Assembly: GCF_917563925.1 (NCBI RefSeq)
Contig: NZ_CAKJTJ010000002.1
Span: 248,001-312,000 of the forward strand
Direction: 5' to 3'
Source of the DNA: Sutcliffiella rhizosphaerae
GTDB lineage: Bacteria; Bacillota; Bacilli; Bacillales; Bacillaceae_I
DNA length: 64,000 nt
Under the pieces are notes generated by a model, which was not told where the DNA came from, searched no databases, and was given only the letters and a program-made list of their open reading frames with translations. Every line of letters begins with the position of its first letter. Position 1 is the first letter of the stretch. This document shows positions 21,147 through 30,235 of the stretch, in pieces. A program made the translations under genes and the position numbers.

Positions 21147-21959
21147 ATGGGATTAGGCAATTTTAACTTAGAATTTTATGCACTTTTAACAGCAGTGGGT
21201 ATTATTGTGCTCAAACTATTAGTCATTGTCATAGTATATGGAATTGTAAAATCTTTAGGTACAAAATTAATTACACGTCTGTTTAGTCGCACTGCAAATC
21301 GAAAAGGTATTTCACCAGGAAGAGCAAAAACACTTGAAAAATTATCGATTAATGTTTTTACATATGTATTAATTTTTTTCTTAATTGTGATGGTTCTAGA
21401 AAATGTGTTTGATCTACGAACTAGTGCTATTTTGGCTGGTGCTGGTATAGTCGGACTTGCAATCGGATTTGGAGCTCAAGGAATTGTGAGCGATGTAGTA
21501 ACAGGATTCTTCTTATTGTTAGAGAAGCAACTTGATGTGGATGATTATGTCACAACTGCTGGCTTTTCAGGAATTGTGGAAGAGGTTGGTCTGCGAACAA
21601 CGAAGATAAGGGACTTTGACGGCTCCCTTCATTATGTACCAAATCGAGGGATTTCTAATTTAACAAATCACTCACGAGGAACTATGCGTGCACTTGTAGA
21701 TATAACCATCCCTGCTAATGATAACTTAGACCGTGTCATTGACGTATTACATGGTGTATGTGAGCGGATTGCACTTGAAAACAAAGAAACAATTATTGAA
21801 GGTCCATACGTAGTTGGAGTTCAAAGTGTAGATAGTTCAGAGGTTGTTATTCGGGTAATTGCAAGGACAAAAAATATGGAACAATGGGCAGTTGAAAGGC
21901 AATTAAGGAAGGCTATTAAAGAAGCCATTTACGGAGAAATCGAACCTGCATCCAATTAG
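21147..21959 (+). CDS. ykuT: MscS-type mechanosensitive channel YkuT
   Basis: 270-residue MscS family channel. Membrane segments are at about 12-35, 70-88 and 92-125; the last is the pore helix with the Gly/Ala-rich run AGAGIVGLAIGFGAQGIV, followed by the beta domain (VDDYVTTAGFSGIVEEVGLRTTKI) and an alpha/beta tail. It releases solutes on hypo-osmotic shock. Divergent from ykuU. AAAGGAGAGG precedes the ATG. Confidence 0.9.
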   Translation: MGLGNFNLEFYALLTAVGIIVLKLLVIVIVYGIVKSLGTKLITRLFSRTANRKGISPGRAKTLEKLSINVFTYVLIFFLIVMVLENVFDLRTSAILAGAGIVGLAIGFGAQGIVSDVVTGFFLLLEKQLDVDDYVTTAGFSGIVEEVGLRTTKIRDFDGSLHYVPNRGISNLTNHSRGTMRALVDITIPANDNLDRVIDVLHGVCERIALENKETIIEGPYVVGVQSVDSSEVVIRVIARTKNMEQWAVERQLRKAIKEAIYGEIEPASN

Positions 21960-21967
21960 GTATAAAT

Positions 21968-21993
21968 AAAAAAGAGCCCTCGGGCTCTTTTTT
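21968..21993. terminator. Bidirectional terminator between ykuT and ykuS
   Basis: A6-GAGCCC-TC-GGGCTC-T6 symmetric hairpin, serving both convergent genes. The ykuS stop codon overlaps its right end. Confidence 0.9.
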
Positions 21994-22237
21994 AATGATT
22001 AATTTTGCTCTCCACTTGTTGACAAATTTGGTCTGCAGTCATTCCACTTGCTTCAATGACAGATCCTGCAGTTACGCTATTAGATATTCCCATTAAATTA
22101 TTATCAATACCAGTAACAACACAGCAATCGCAACCTTTGGCATCATTTTCATTTGTTAATTGTATAACATCATACCCTTTTTCTTGTAATGCTTCTTGTA
22201 CATCTGTTAAAGATTGTTCCACACCGATTTTTGGCAT
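21992..22237 (-). CDS. ykuS: UPF0180 protein YkuS
   Basis: 81-residue protein of the UPF0180 (YkuS) family with the motif [17 protein letters not shown] and the C-terminal SGMTADQI. Its function is unknown. The CDCC cluster could bind metal but this is inference. Strong GGAGGTGG ribosome-binding site. It follows ykuR by about 70 bp and may share its transcript, as in B. subtilis. Confidence 0.9.
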   Translation of the reverse strand: MPKIGVEQSLTDVQEALQEKGYDVIQLTNENDAKGCDCCVVTGIDNNLMGISNSVTAGSVIEASGMTADQICQQVESKINH

Positions 22238-22310
22238 ATGTATCCACCTCCTCGTCCTTAATTTGGCTCATTATTTTAAAATTATACGAGGAGGAAAGAT
22301 TGTTAGATGC

Positions 22311-23441
22311 TTAATTTGCTTTAAAATTTAGATATGAAATTATGGTGTTTATAGCAACACCAATCGCATCTTCATTCGGATTTAATTTTGAATGATGAAG
22401 ACCAAAAGGTGATTCAGCTCCTAACCAAAACATAAAACCTGGCGTGTTTGCTATCATATAGCCATAGTCTTCACCTGTCATCGCTTCCTTACTTTCTATC
22501 AAATTGACATTTGTTTCATTCGTAACAAAACGCATAAACTCTTCTGTTAGTTTCACATCATTGTCTACTTGATGATACATACTTCCATAATCAATCGATG
22601 TTTTACAGTTGTACCCAATTTCAACACCTTGTACAAGCGCTTCAATTCGTTCTTTTACCTTTTTCATACTTTCAACAGATAAGGTTCTAATCGTTCCTTC
22701 TAATCTTGCCCGTTCTGCAATAATATTCTGAACTGTACCACCTGTAATTTTACCAATTGTGATAACAGCACTATCTAACGGATCCACATTTCTCGCCACA
22801 ACGGATTGTAGTTGTGTTACGAGAGAACATGCAGCAACCACCATATCATTAGTCTGGTGGGGATATGCCGCATGTCCACCAAGCCCAGTGAGATCAATAA
22901 ATAACTCGGAAGTGTTCGCAAACAAGAGACCAGGTTTTGTCGCAATCGTTCCAACCGGATATTCAGGTGCTATATGCAATGCAATAATCATATCAGGTTT
23001 CCATTGTGTAAAAAAATCTGTCTGTATCATAGGTAATGCACCACCTGGTCCTTCTTCAGCAGGTTGGAACATAAATAACAAGTTATCTTTAGGTGGGTGA
23101 GTAGCAAAATGTGTTAAAATGCCAAGAGCAATACTCATATGCAAATCATGACCACAAGCATGCATCATGCCTTCATGAAGTGACTTAAATGAAAGACCAG
23201 TTTCTTCTGTAATTGGTAATCCATCTATATCCGCTCTGTACCCTATCGTCTTCCTCGGAGCAGTTCCTTGTACTCTTAAAAAGATACCTGTTTTCCACGT
23301 TTTTAATTCAATATGTTCTTTGGGTAGGTTTTGGATATATTGAAGTAAATAACCTTGCGTTTTTGTTTCATCAAATCCCCTTTCAGGTATTTGATGCAGT
23401 TCCCTTCTTATCTGAACATAAGGATTATTCATAATGGACAC
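22311..23441 (-). CDS. ykuR: N-acetyldiaminopimelate deacetylase
   Basis: M20-family metallohydrolase that removes acetate from N-acetyl-LL-diaminopimelate in the acetyl branch of lysine and peptidoglycan-precursor synthesis. Motifs include [10 protein letters not shown] (metal binding), EEGPGGA (catalytic Glu) and the TGEDYGY near the C-terminus. 376 residues, as in B. subtilis YkuR. Start kept at GTG 23441, 8 bases after AGAGGG; an in-frame ATG at 23432 is too far from it. It lies 207 bp after dapH on the same strand, separated by a hairpin. Confidence 0.9.
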   Translation of the reverse strand: MSIMNNPYVQIRRELHQIPERGFDETKTQGYLLQYIQNLPKEHIELKTWKTGIFLRVQGTAPRKTIGYRADIDGLPITEETGLSFKSLHEGMMHACGHDLHMSIALGILTHFATHPPKDNLLFMFQPAEEGPGGALPMIQTDFFTQWKPDMIIALHIAPEYPVGTIATKPGLLFANTSELFIDLTGLGGHAAYPHQTNDMVVAACSLVTQLQSVVARNVDPLDSAVITIGKITGGTVQNIIAERARLEGTIRTLSVESMKKVKERIEALVQGVEIGYNCKTSIDYGSMYHQVDNDVKLTEEFMRFVTNETNVNLIESKEAMTGEDYGYMIANTPGFMFWLGAESPFGLHHSKLNPNEDAIGVAINTIISYLNFKAN

Positions 23442-23648
23442 TTACGCAACCCTCTTTCTTATGTAAAGTTCAAGCGCCTTGGTGATCCTGACATGTATAA
23501 GAAAAAGTCGGAATGACGGTTTTTTTAACCTTTATGACTTTCTCTTAAGTGAATATGGCGATGAGCTAAATTGTATAATTTTCTAAAAGTGATACGTTCT
23601 TTCTTAAGAAAAAGACGTGGATTGTTACCCACGCCTTCAACTACTGTA
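23442..23648. other. dapH-ykuR gap with terminator-like hairpin
   Basis: Minus strand GGCGTGG/CCACGTC stem followed by TTTTTCTT (about 23606-23636) directly behind dapH, so ykuR may need read-through or its own promoter. The remainder contains AAAAAGTCGG, which faintly resembles the dispersed repeat found at 2140. Confidence 0.5.
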
Positions 23649-24359
23649 TTATAACTGACGAAGCTCTTGTTTGATTTCCGTCTTGGATTTTGTTTTTTCA
23701 TCAATTTCTTTAATTTTCTTCGCTGGCGTACCAGCTACTACGGTATATGGGGCTACATCATCAATGACGATGGCACCTGCAGCAACAACTGCACCTTTTC
23801 CTACCGTTACTCCTTCAAGTACCACTGCATTTGCACCAATAACCACATCATCTTCCACAATTACTGGCTTAGCAGAAGGTGGTTCGATTACTCCAGCAAG
23901 GACAGTTCCTGCACCAATATGGCAATTCTTCCCGACTGTTGCACGTCCACCAAGTACAACGTTCATATCAATCATCGTTCCTTCACCAACAACTGCACCA
24001 ATATTAATAGATGCACCCATCATGATTACTGCATTGTCTCCAATTTCGACTTGGTCACGGATAATCGCACCTGGCTCAATTCGAGCTTTAATACCTTTCA
24101 TATCTAAAAGTGGAATGGCGGAATTACGTCTGTCATTCTCCACAACAAAATCTTCAATATTCGCTTCATTTGCTTTAAGTGCAGCTTCTATCTCTGCCCA
24201 TTCACCAAATACAACTCCACTATTTCCATTTAAAAAGGTTTTAGAAGATGCACCAAAATCAACGTTCTCCAAATCACCTTTTACATAAACCTTTACAGGT
24301 GTAGATTTTGTACTGTTTTGAATAAATGAAATAATTTCATTTGCATCCATCATTTTCAT
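23649..24359 (-). CDS. dapH: Tetrahydrodipicolinate N-acetyltransferase
   Basis: First enzyme of the acetylated diaminopimelate branch: acetyl-CoA plus tetrahydrodipicolinate. 236 residues, the exact B. subtilis DapH (YkuQ) length and nearly collinear. The N-terminal alpha domain is followed from about residue 90 by a left-handed beta helix built of hexapeptide repeats (for example [20 protein letters not shown]) and [11 protein letters not shown] at the end. AGGAGG is nine bases before the ATG. No lysine riboswitch is visible in the 130-bp upstream gap. Confidence 0.96.
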   Translation of the reverse strand: MKMMDANEIISFIQNSTKSTPVKVYVKGDLENVDFGASSKTFLNGNSGVVFGEWAEIEAALKANEANIEDFVVENDRRNSAIPLLDMKGIKARIEPGAIIRDQVEIGDNAVIMMGASINIGAVVGEGTMIDMNVVLGGRATVGKNCHIGAGTVLAGVIEPPSAKPVIVEDDVVIGANAVVLEGVTVGKGAVVAAGAIVIDDVAPYTVVAGTPAKKIKEIDEKTKSKTEIKQELRQL

Positions 24360-24453
24360 TATGTATGTCCTCCTAAATCTTATGTCTTTATTCCTTTACT
24401 CTATCAAACAACAAAAATTGTGACAAGTATAAATATTATTCATCCAGGAAGGC

Positions 24454-24484
24454 AGAAAAAAAGAGAGGACTTAGCCCCTCTATA
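24454..24484 (-). terminator. Terminator of DUF368 gene
   Basis: Minus strand GAGGGG/CCTCTC stem (with a wobble pair) and T7 tract, just behind the DUF368 stop. Confidence 0.8.
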
Positions 24485-24488
24485 AATA

Positions 24489-25322
24489 TTATGCTCTACT
24501 TTTCTGAACTAATCTATTATTAGTGTTAGCAATAAATTGTACAATAATTAATCCGAAAATAAAACTAATCACACACATGACGTTTCCTAGAAAGCTCTCT
24601 GCAAATCCATTATAAATGATGGCAGTTGAACCCGTCACAAGCCCAATTATAGCCGCATAGGTCATCACTGGATACTTAACAAGGATATATTTAATCATTT
24701 TACTTGATAAAATAAAGCCAACTGCTACCCCAAGTCCGATGACAATAATAATAGGGAAATTAAAATCTTTAATAGCAGTAATTGCAGTTGTATAAAATCC
24801 TAATATTAACAACACCATTGATCCACTAATCCCTGGAAGCAACATACTGGTACTTGCAAGTGCCCCAGCAAAAAATAAAATAATTGCCGTATTCATATCT
24901 AATGCCACAATAATTGGTCTAGTCGATTCTTGTAAGAATGCCATAGATGCAAGTAACAACAAGGAGACAACCAATAAAGTATAATGCCTTGCTTTGAAAG
25001 TTTCTTTAATGTTAGACTCCTTCACCAATAATGGTAGTACACCAACAACAAGTCCTAAAAACAAGAATTGAGTAGGCTCAGGATATGTCCTCAATAGGAA
25101 TTCTATCACATGACTAAACGATATGATGGCAATCCCCATTCCCATTCCTAGCGGCAATAAGAATGTAAGATGCTTGTACCAATCTTTACTAAAAAAACCA
25201 CTAATAGCATTAATTAAGCGCTCATAAATACCTAAAATAAAGGCAACCGTGCCTCCACTTATTCCTGGTACTACATCACACATACCAATTAAAATACCAC
25301 GATAAATGTTCTTCCATTCCAT
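24489..25322 (-). CDS. DUF368 membrane protein, PopT-type flippase candidate
   Basis: 277-residue polytopic membrane protein of the DUF368 family, with the diagnostic N-terminal CDVVPGISGGTVAFILGIYERL and a second, related motif STSMLLPGISGSMVLLILG. The two GISG re-entrant-type motifs indicate an internal duplication. DUF368 proteins (PopT) were reported to return undecaprenyl phosphate across the membrane so that it can be reused for wall synthesis. It sits beside dapH and ykuR, whose product feeds the same pathway. In B. subtilis the flavodoxin genes ykuNOP occupy this place, as I recall, and a DedA protein serves as flippase. Confidence 0.8.
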   Translation of the reverse strand: MEWKNIYRGILIGMCDVVPGISGGTVAFILGIYERLINAISGFFSKDWYKHLTFLLPLGMGMGIAIISFSHVIEFLLRTYPEPTQFLFLGLVVGVLPLLVKESNIKETFKARHYTLLVVSLLLLASMAFLQESTRPIIVALDMNTAIILFFAGALASTSMLLPGISGSMVLLILGFYTTAITAIKDFNFPIIIVIGLGVAVGFILSSKMIKYILVKYPVMTYAAIIGLVTGSTAIIYNGFAESFLGNVMCVISFIFGLIIVQFIANTNNRLVQKSRA

Positions 25323-25433
25323 TTGCTGATTTCCACCTTAATTCATTCTAGTTATTCAAAAATATATCATACTACTACTTAAGTTTATTATCCAATGAAA
25401 TCATGCATTTTTACAAAAATAACATTTCAATTG

Positions 25434-26303
25434 CTACTTTTGATATGCCGAGAGAATCTCCATAAATGCTTCTACCTGTTTTAATTTAAAAGAAGATTCA
25501 TATCCAATCAACCACGTATCACGATGTAAATTAGAAACCTCATCTTTTTCAAGTGGTATTTTTTTTATCTTTTCGTAATCATCTTGAATAGTGATAGATG
25601 GAAGAATAGCGTATCCAATTCCATTCAATGCCATTTGTTTACAGGTTTCAATTTGATCTACTACAATAGTCCTTTTTGGAGGAGATTGGAACTTTTTGTG
25701 CCACCAAACCTGTATTTCTTGATAATAGGTTGAGTCACTTTTAAATTGAATGAATGGACGTTCTGTATGTTCCAAATCAGAAATCTCATTTATTTCAGTA
25801 TCTACTAAATATAACTTGTCACTAAGTAGATGCTGCTTAACTCCCTTCCATTCTGGATTCCCTCTTATAATGCCTACATGAACTTCATCTTCATAAAGGC
25901 TCTTCACTATATCGCTACTCCAACCGGTAATCAGAGAGACTTTTGCATTTGGATACTGCTGAATAAATTTCTTTAATACTTTTGGAAGCCAATACTGACC
26001 TATAATGGTAGCCACCGCTATTTTTAATGTTCCATAAACTTCTTTATCCAAGGAGGTAATATCCTCTTTTACCTTATCGGCTTTCATTAGAACTTCTTCT
26101 GCAAACTCTACAATCTTTTCCCCAGCTGGAGTAATTACTAACCCCTTTTGGGTACGTATGAAAATTTTAACGTTCCAATTTTTTTCAATCGATTGAAGTC
26201 TTTGCGATAATGCTGGTTGAGATACGAATAGTCGTTCTGCAGCTTTTCGCATATTTTTTTCCTTCGCTAATACAGACAAAATTTGAAATTCTGAAGTGTT
26301 CAT
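25434..26303 (-). CDS. ccpC: LysR-type regulator CcpC
   Basis: 289-residue LysR regulator collinear with B. subtilis CcpC. The N-terminal winged helix-turn-helix (1-60, MRKAAERLFVSQPALSQRLQ) is followed by a substrate-binding domain with LITGWSS and FIQFKSDSTYYQEIQ. CcpC represses citB/citZ and responds to citrate. It lies in the B. subtilis position (after ykuL). Divergent from the TSUP gene with a canonical CcpC box just before its own ribosome-binding site, so autoregulation is likely. Confidence 0.92.
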   Translation of the reverse strand: MNTSEFQILSVLAKEKNMRKAAERLFVSQPALSQRLQSIEKNWNVKIFIRTQKGLVITPAGEKIVEFAEEVLMKADKVKEDITSLDKEVYGTLKIAVATIIGQYWLPKVLKKFIQQYPNAKVSLITGWSSDIVKSLYEDEVHVGIIRGNPEWKGVKQHLLSDKLYLVDTEINEISDLEHTERPFIQFKSDSTYYQEIQVWWHKKFQSPPKRTIVVDQIETCKQMALNGIGYAILPSITIQDDYEKIKKIPLEKDEVSNLHRDTWLIGYESSFKLKQVEAFMEILSAYQK

Positions 26304-26317
26304 TTGAACCCCTTATT

Positions 26318-26332
26318 ATAAGTTTTTCTTAT
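26318..26332. promoter_or_regulatory. CcpC operator, ATAA-N7-TTAT
   Basis: The sequence ATAAGTTTTTCTTAT is a perfect ATAA-N7-TTAT dyad, the published CcpC binding element. It lies 15 bp upstream of the ccpC start codon and about 92 bp upstream of the TSUP gene. A second dyad with spacing 5 (ATAATTTCATTAT, 26352-26364) is nearby. Direct evidence is the sequence match only. Confidence 0.7.
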
Positions 26333-26423
26333 AGTATATCTTAATTTATTCATAATTTCATTATCACATTTTACATAATAAAATAATACATGGGAACAGC
26401 GTCAAGGAGAGGTAGGAAAAGTC

Positions 26424-27164
26424 ATGGAAACACATTTCATCTTTTTAACATTGATTGGGTTTGTTGCAACATTTATTGGAACTTTAGGAGGGGGAGGAGG
26501 TCTAATTAATTTACCCGCGATGCTGTTATTGGGTGTACCTATTCACACCGCAATAGCTGCTAATAAATTTTCCAATACATTTAGTTCTTTTTCCAGCTTC
26601 TACACCGTTTGGAAAAGAGGAGAAATAGATATAAAAACCGGTTTGAAAATAATTCCCTTCACTATGCTCGGAGGGGTATTAGGGGCATTTCTTGCATCTA
26701 CTTTAGATGAACCATTACTTTTGAAAATTGCTTTAATCCTCCTAATTTTTGCTACACTTTTAAATATTCTAAAGTCGAAAATGATAAATAAAGCGCCTAA
26801 AGATCAACAAACTAAACTTTTTTATCCGACTTATATTGGTATCGGATCTTATGATGGATTATTCGGTCCAGGGCAAGCGACACTCTTAATGCATTCTTTT
26901 ATGAATGCAGGTTACTCCTATATAAACAGTATCGGTTTAACAAGACTACAAACCTTTTCAAGTTGTTTTGTTTCGTTTCTTGTATATTTTTCAATGGGAC
27001 ATTTCGATTGGAGAGTAGGAGTTGCTCTTGGTATTGGTTCTGTGATAGGAGCACAGTCAGCTGTAAGGCTAGCAGATCATCTTCATGGTCTACCTTGGAA
27101 GAATATTTTAACCGGCTTTTCTATTTATCTCATTATTTACTTGTCCTATAAAATATTTTGGTAA
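26424..27164 (+). CDS. TSUP (TauE/SafE) family anion transporter
   Basis: 246-residue membrane protein with about eight segments, matching the sulfite exporter TauE/SafE superfamily: N-terminal GTLGGGGGLINLPAMLLLGVP and a mid-protein repeat-like GSYDGLFGPGQATLL. Members move sulfite, sulfoacetate, taurine products or other organic anions. It is divergent from ccpC and 12 bp before a VOC protein gene, likely one operon. GGAGAGG precedes the ATG. The substrate is unknown. Confidence 0.82.
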   Translation: METHFIFLTLIGFVATFIGTLGGGGGLINLPAMLLLGVPIHTAIAANKFSNTFSSFSSFYTVWKRGEIDIKTGLKIIPFTMLGGVLGAFLASTLDEPLLLKIALILLIFATLLNILKSKMINKAPKDQQTKLFYPTYIGIGSYDGLFGPGQATLLMHSFMNAGYSYINSIGLTRLQTFSSCFVSFLVYFSMGHFDWRVGVALGIGSVIGAQSAVRLADHLHGLPWKNILTGFSIYLIIYLSYKIFW

Positions 27165-27176
27165 AGGATGAAACGT

Positions 27177-27557
27177 ATGAATATTACTGTACAACGATTA
27201 CATCACATTCAATTATGTATTCCTACAGGTCAAGAAGAAACGGCTCGTTCATTTTATACAGATATTCTCGGTTTTAAAGAAATACCAAAGCCCGAATCTT
27301 TATTGAAAAACGGAGGTCTTTGGTATAGTGTTGGTAACATTGAACTTCATATCGGAACAGAAGCTATGGGAGCAGAGAAAAGTAAGCGGCACCCTGCTTT
27401 TGAAGTGGAGCATCTTAAATTAGTTAAAAAATTCCTTAAATCGCACCAAATAAATGTAAAAAAAGAAATTCCAATACCAGGTATTATTCGATTCAGCTTT
27501 TTAGACCCTTTCGGAAATAGAATTGAATTTATGGAAATCCTAAAAATAAAGCACTGA
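27177..27557 (+). CDS. VOC (glyoxalase/dioxygenase) family protein
   Basis: 126-residue protein of the vicinal oxygen chelate fold, with paired beta-alpha-beta-beta-beta modules. Possible metal ligands are the N-terminal HHIQL His, the GNIELHIG His, the HPAFEV His and the terminal NRIEFME Glu. Reaction unknown: glyoxalase, fosfomycin-type thiol transfer or lyase are all possible. Start set at ATG 27177, nine bases after AAAGG; an ATG at 27168 is inside that site. Co-transcribed with the TSUP gene. Confidence 0.8.
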   Translation: MNITVQRLHHIQLCIPTGQEETARSFYTDILGFKEIPKPESLLKNGGLWYSVGNIELHIGTEAMGAEKSKRHPAFEVEHLKLVKKFLKSHQINVKKEIPIPGIIRFSFLDPFGNRIEFMEILKIKH

Positions 27558-27577
27558 GCTTACAAAACTCAGTGCTT
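27549..27577. terminator. Bidirectional hairpin containing both stop codons
   Basis: A perfect 10-bp stem, AAGCACTGAG (27549-27558) with CTCAGTGCTT (27568-27577). The TGA of the VOC gene is in the left arm and the TGA of the convergent MFS gene in the right arm. T-rich sequence follows on each strand. Confidence 0.75.
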
Positions 27578-29089
27578 GCTTATACTTTCTTTTGGTAAAA
27601 GTAGAATAAGAATAAAACTCAAAACCGCGAAGCCTGCCACCACTAAATATACAGAATGAAGTGCATAGGTTAGGCCGTCTTGTAGTATAACCCTCATTGA
27701 ATCAGAAAGCATATTCCGTTGGTCTTCATTTAGTAAGAGCGTCGTGGAATCAAGGGAGAATTCTTGTTCCACTCCATTCGATTGTAAATACTGAAGGATA
27801 CGTGAATTTAGGATACCTCCTAATAAGGCAGCTCCTATCGTACTTCCAAGTGTTCTCATAAACATATTGGATGCAGTTGCCACTCCCCTTTTCTGCCAAG
27901 GAACATTACTTTGGATAGAAACAATAAAGGAGGTGGTGGAAAAGCCCATACCCACTCCAATCATAAATGAACCAAATGCAGCCCATACGGGTCCATCTTC
28001 TGGACTTAGGCTCATGAAGATTATACTACCAAGAATTAAGGCTACCCCTCCGATGATAGATGTTTTCCTAAATCCAATTTTCAATAGAAGCCTGCCTGCT
28101 ATCATTGCGGCTATTGGCCAACCAATAGACATTGTCGTTAGTGTAAATCCAGCGACAATTGGCGGTCGTTCCATCACTCCTTGTACAAAGGCAGGTAGAA
28201 AACTTGATATTCCAATCAACATCACACCTGTAGTCAAAGATGTTGTATTAGCAATTAGAATGGAACGCTCCTGCCATATGTCAAAAGGCATCATTGGCTC
28301 TTTTGCACGTTTTTCCTGCAGGAAGAATAGGTAAAAAGCTATGAGTGAAATGGATAGTAAAAGTAGGACTGGGGCCGAAAGCCAGGACCATCTCACTCCC
28401 CCTTCCACCATCACTAGCATGAATGTACTAACAGAAAGAAAAAGCAAGCCTGCTCCAGCGTAATCAATTGAATGCTTCTTTTTTTCTACATTTTCATGTA
28501 AAAACAGATACAATCCGATGATAGCTAAAATGCCTAGAGGAATATTTACCCAAAAAACAAATCTCCAGCTTACATATTGAACCATAAGCCCCCCAATGGC
28601 TGGCCCTAAAACTGCAGAAATTCCCCATACACTAGACAAATAACCTTGAATTTTTGCCCTTTCCTCTTTTGTATACATATCCCCGACAATTGTGGATGCA
28701 ATTGGCATCACTGCCCCGGCACCAAAACCTTGAATAAATCGAAATACTATTAACATTTCAATCGATTGTGCCATCCCACACAACAGAGATCCAATTAAAA
28801 ATACAATGATTCCAAAACTAAGAATTGGTTTTCTTCCAAACAAATCTGAAAGCTTCCCATAAATCAAAACAGTAACTGCATTCATTAATAGGTAGGAGGA
28901 AAACACCCAACTATATAAAGAAAAACCTCCCAAATCTGCAGCGATTGCTGGCATTGCAGTCGATACAATCGTTGCTTCTATTGCAGCCATAAACATGGCA
29001 AGCATGATAGCAGCAAGCACAAACGGCTTTTTTGTTTTGTTAGAAGAAGCCTTCCTTATCGCTTCTCTCTCTAGTGTAACGGTGCTCAT
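27569..29089 (-). CDS. MFS drug exporter, DHA2 (14-segment) family
   Basis: 506-residue major facilitator with 14 predicted membrane segments, of the EmrB/QacA type. Motif A is GKLSDLFGRKP; motif C lies in the fifth segment as WGISAVLGPAIGG; the N-terminal motif D1 is LAMFMAAIEATIVSTAMP. It probably exports hydrophobic cations or other drugs by proton antiport. No regulator gene adjoins it. It overlaps the terminator hairpin of the convergent VOC gene. Confidence 0.88.
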   Translation of the reverse strand: MSTVTLEREAIRKASSNKTKKPFVLAAIMLAMFMAAIEATIVSTAMPAIAADLGGFSLYSWVFSSYLLMNAVTVLIYGKLSDLFGRKPILSFGIIVFLIGSLLCGMAQSIEMLIVFRFIQGFGAGAVMPIASTIVGDMYTKEERAKIQGYLSSVWGISAVLGPAIGGLMVQYVSWRFVFWVNIPLGILAIIGLYLFLHENVEKKKHSIDYAGAGLLFLSVSTFMLVMVEGGVRWSWLSAPVLLLLSISLIAFYLFFLQEKRAKEPMMPFDIWQERSILIANTTSLTTGVMLIGISSFLPAFVQGVMERPPIVAGFTLTTMSIGWPIAAMIAGRLLLKIGFRKTSIIGGVALILGSIIFMSLSPEDGPVWAAFGSFMIGVGMGFSTTSFIVSIQSNVPWQKRGVATASNMFMRTLGSTIGAALLGGILNSRILQYLQSNGVEQEFSLDSTTLLLNEDQRNMLSDSMRVILQDGLTYALHSVYLVVAGFAVLSFILILLLPKESISKH

Positions 29090-29257
29090 TCCCTTCCCTC
29101 TTTCTATCTACATATGTACTATTTCGTTAGTCTATCTAAATTGTACCCTTTATCTAAGGGAATGCAACCTTATCTTGAACATTAGGGCAAGTACGTTGTA
29201 TAAGACCCAATAAAAAATGACTGCTGATAGTCAGCAATCTAAGGACAAAGCAAGTAA

Positions 29258-29287
29258 GAAAAAAAAGACCTTAAATTTCAAGGTCTT
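29258..29287 (-). terminator. Terminator of ykuL
   Basis: Minus strand AAGACCTT/AAGGTCTT stem and T8 tract. The last three codons and stop of ykuL form the hairpin. Confidence 0.85.
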
Positions 29288-29732
29288 GTTCTTTATTGTT
29301 ATTAATAAAATGAGTATGCAAACGATCAAGTATCGTTCTTCTAGTTAAAATACCCTCAAAAATGTTTTCATCATTCAGTACACAAACAAAAGGATGATCT
29401 ACTAATAACTCGAGTCCTTTTTCAACAGTATCAGATATGGATAGGCTTGCGAGCTCTTTATTCATCGCCTCTTCTACAACCATATGCTCCAAACGCTCGA
29501 ATTCAATTCGTTCCAAACCTAGTATTGAATCCATAATATGTGTGATACTAATGAGTCCATGCAGCTTGTACTTTGCATCAAGGACTGGAACAGCCGTATA
29601 GCCTGTTTTTGTGAGAACTAATAGTGCATGTTCCAAGTTGTTTTTAACTTGAACATGTGCCACTCGTTCTGCAGGTATTATCAAATCTTTTATTGTTGCT
29701 CCTAATACTTTACTACTTTGGAGGCTGATCAT
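29271..29732 (-). CDS. ykuL: CBS-domain pair protein YkuL
   Basis: 153-residue cytosolic protein made of two CBS domains (about 15-75 and 85-145), an adenine-nucleotide sensing module. It matches B. subtilis YkuL in length and place. In relatives such stand-alone CBS proteins (for example DarB) bind c-di-AMP; whether YkuL does is not shown by sequence. It is monocistronic here, with terminators on both sides. Confidence 0.85.
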   Translation of the reverse strand: MISLQSSKVLGATIKDLIIPAERVAHVQVKNNLEHALLVLTKTGYTAVPVLDAKYKLHGLISITHIMDSILGLERIEFERLEHMVVEEAMNKELASLSISDTVEKGLELLVDHPFVCVLNDENIFEGILTRRTILDRLHTHFINNNKEQDLEI

Positions 29733-30038
29733 TAATGTTCTTCCTCTCTTTATTTACTCTCTAATACTTTATGCATATAGACATAATTGACCAATATCAT
29801 TGTAGCATATATTAGTCTTGGACTCGAATTTTTACCGCAAATAAATTTTCGCCTTTCTTCGACATGAAATAGAATAGCAGAAACGGCTAGGCGCTGGAGC
29901 TAGAGACTCATTTAAGAGTAACTACTTCTATATATAAACGAAAAAACAGAAGACAACCTCAAATTACCTCGAGAGTGTCTTCCGTCGGAGACATTTATTT
30001 TTTATTGCAGACCTACTGGCTCTTATAACGGATACATA
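29733..30038. other. ykuL-abbA gap with repeat remnant and terminator
   Basis: Minus strand GAAGACA/TGTCTTC stem with inner pairs and TTTTTTCG tract (29938-29982) ends the ykuK-abbA transcript. At 29886-29908, GGCTAGGCGCTGGAGCTAGAG resembles a fragment of a common Bacillus intergenic repeat. No gene is supported. Confidence 0.5.
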
Positions 30039-30209
30039 TCAGGAAATTTTTTCGTAAATTTCAATTAATTTTTGATAAGTATATGCTTCGAGCTTTTTCT
30101 GCCCTACTTCTATATCGTTTATTTCACTTAATACAAATTCTTTTGCTACATCTGTTGAAATGAGAAGACTTACTAATAATTCTTTTTCCTCTGTTGTTAA
30201 TTGCACCAT
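30039..30209 (-). CDS. abbA: Antirepressor AbbA
   Basis: 56-residue frame with a good ribosome-binding site (AAGGGAG, eight bases before ATG). The segment VLSEINDIEVGQ, followed by TYQKLIEIY, matches B. subtilis AbbA, which binds and inhibits the transition-state regulator AbrB when Spo0A is active. The order ykuK-abbA-ykuL is the B. subtilis order. It is slightly shorter at the N-terminus than the B. subtilis protein (65 residues as I recall). 26 bp after ykuK. Confidence 0.8.
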   Translation of the reverse strand: MVQLTTEEKELLVSLLISTDVAKEFVLSEINDIEVGQKKLEAYTYQKLIEIYEKIS

Positions 30210-30235
30210 TTCTTCTGCTCCCTTCCATCCATAAC

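Noticed and set aside
23667-24288. Long frames on the plus strand opposite dapH
   Set aside because: They mirror the hexapeptide-repeat coding pattern of dapH and have no start signals; shadow frames.
24360-24488. Lysine riboswitch before dapH
   Set aside because: The gap is only about 130 bp, contains the terminator of the DUF368 gene and shows no conserved L-box structure.
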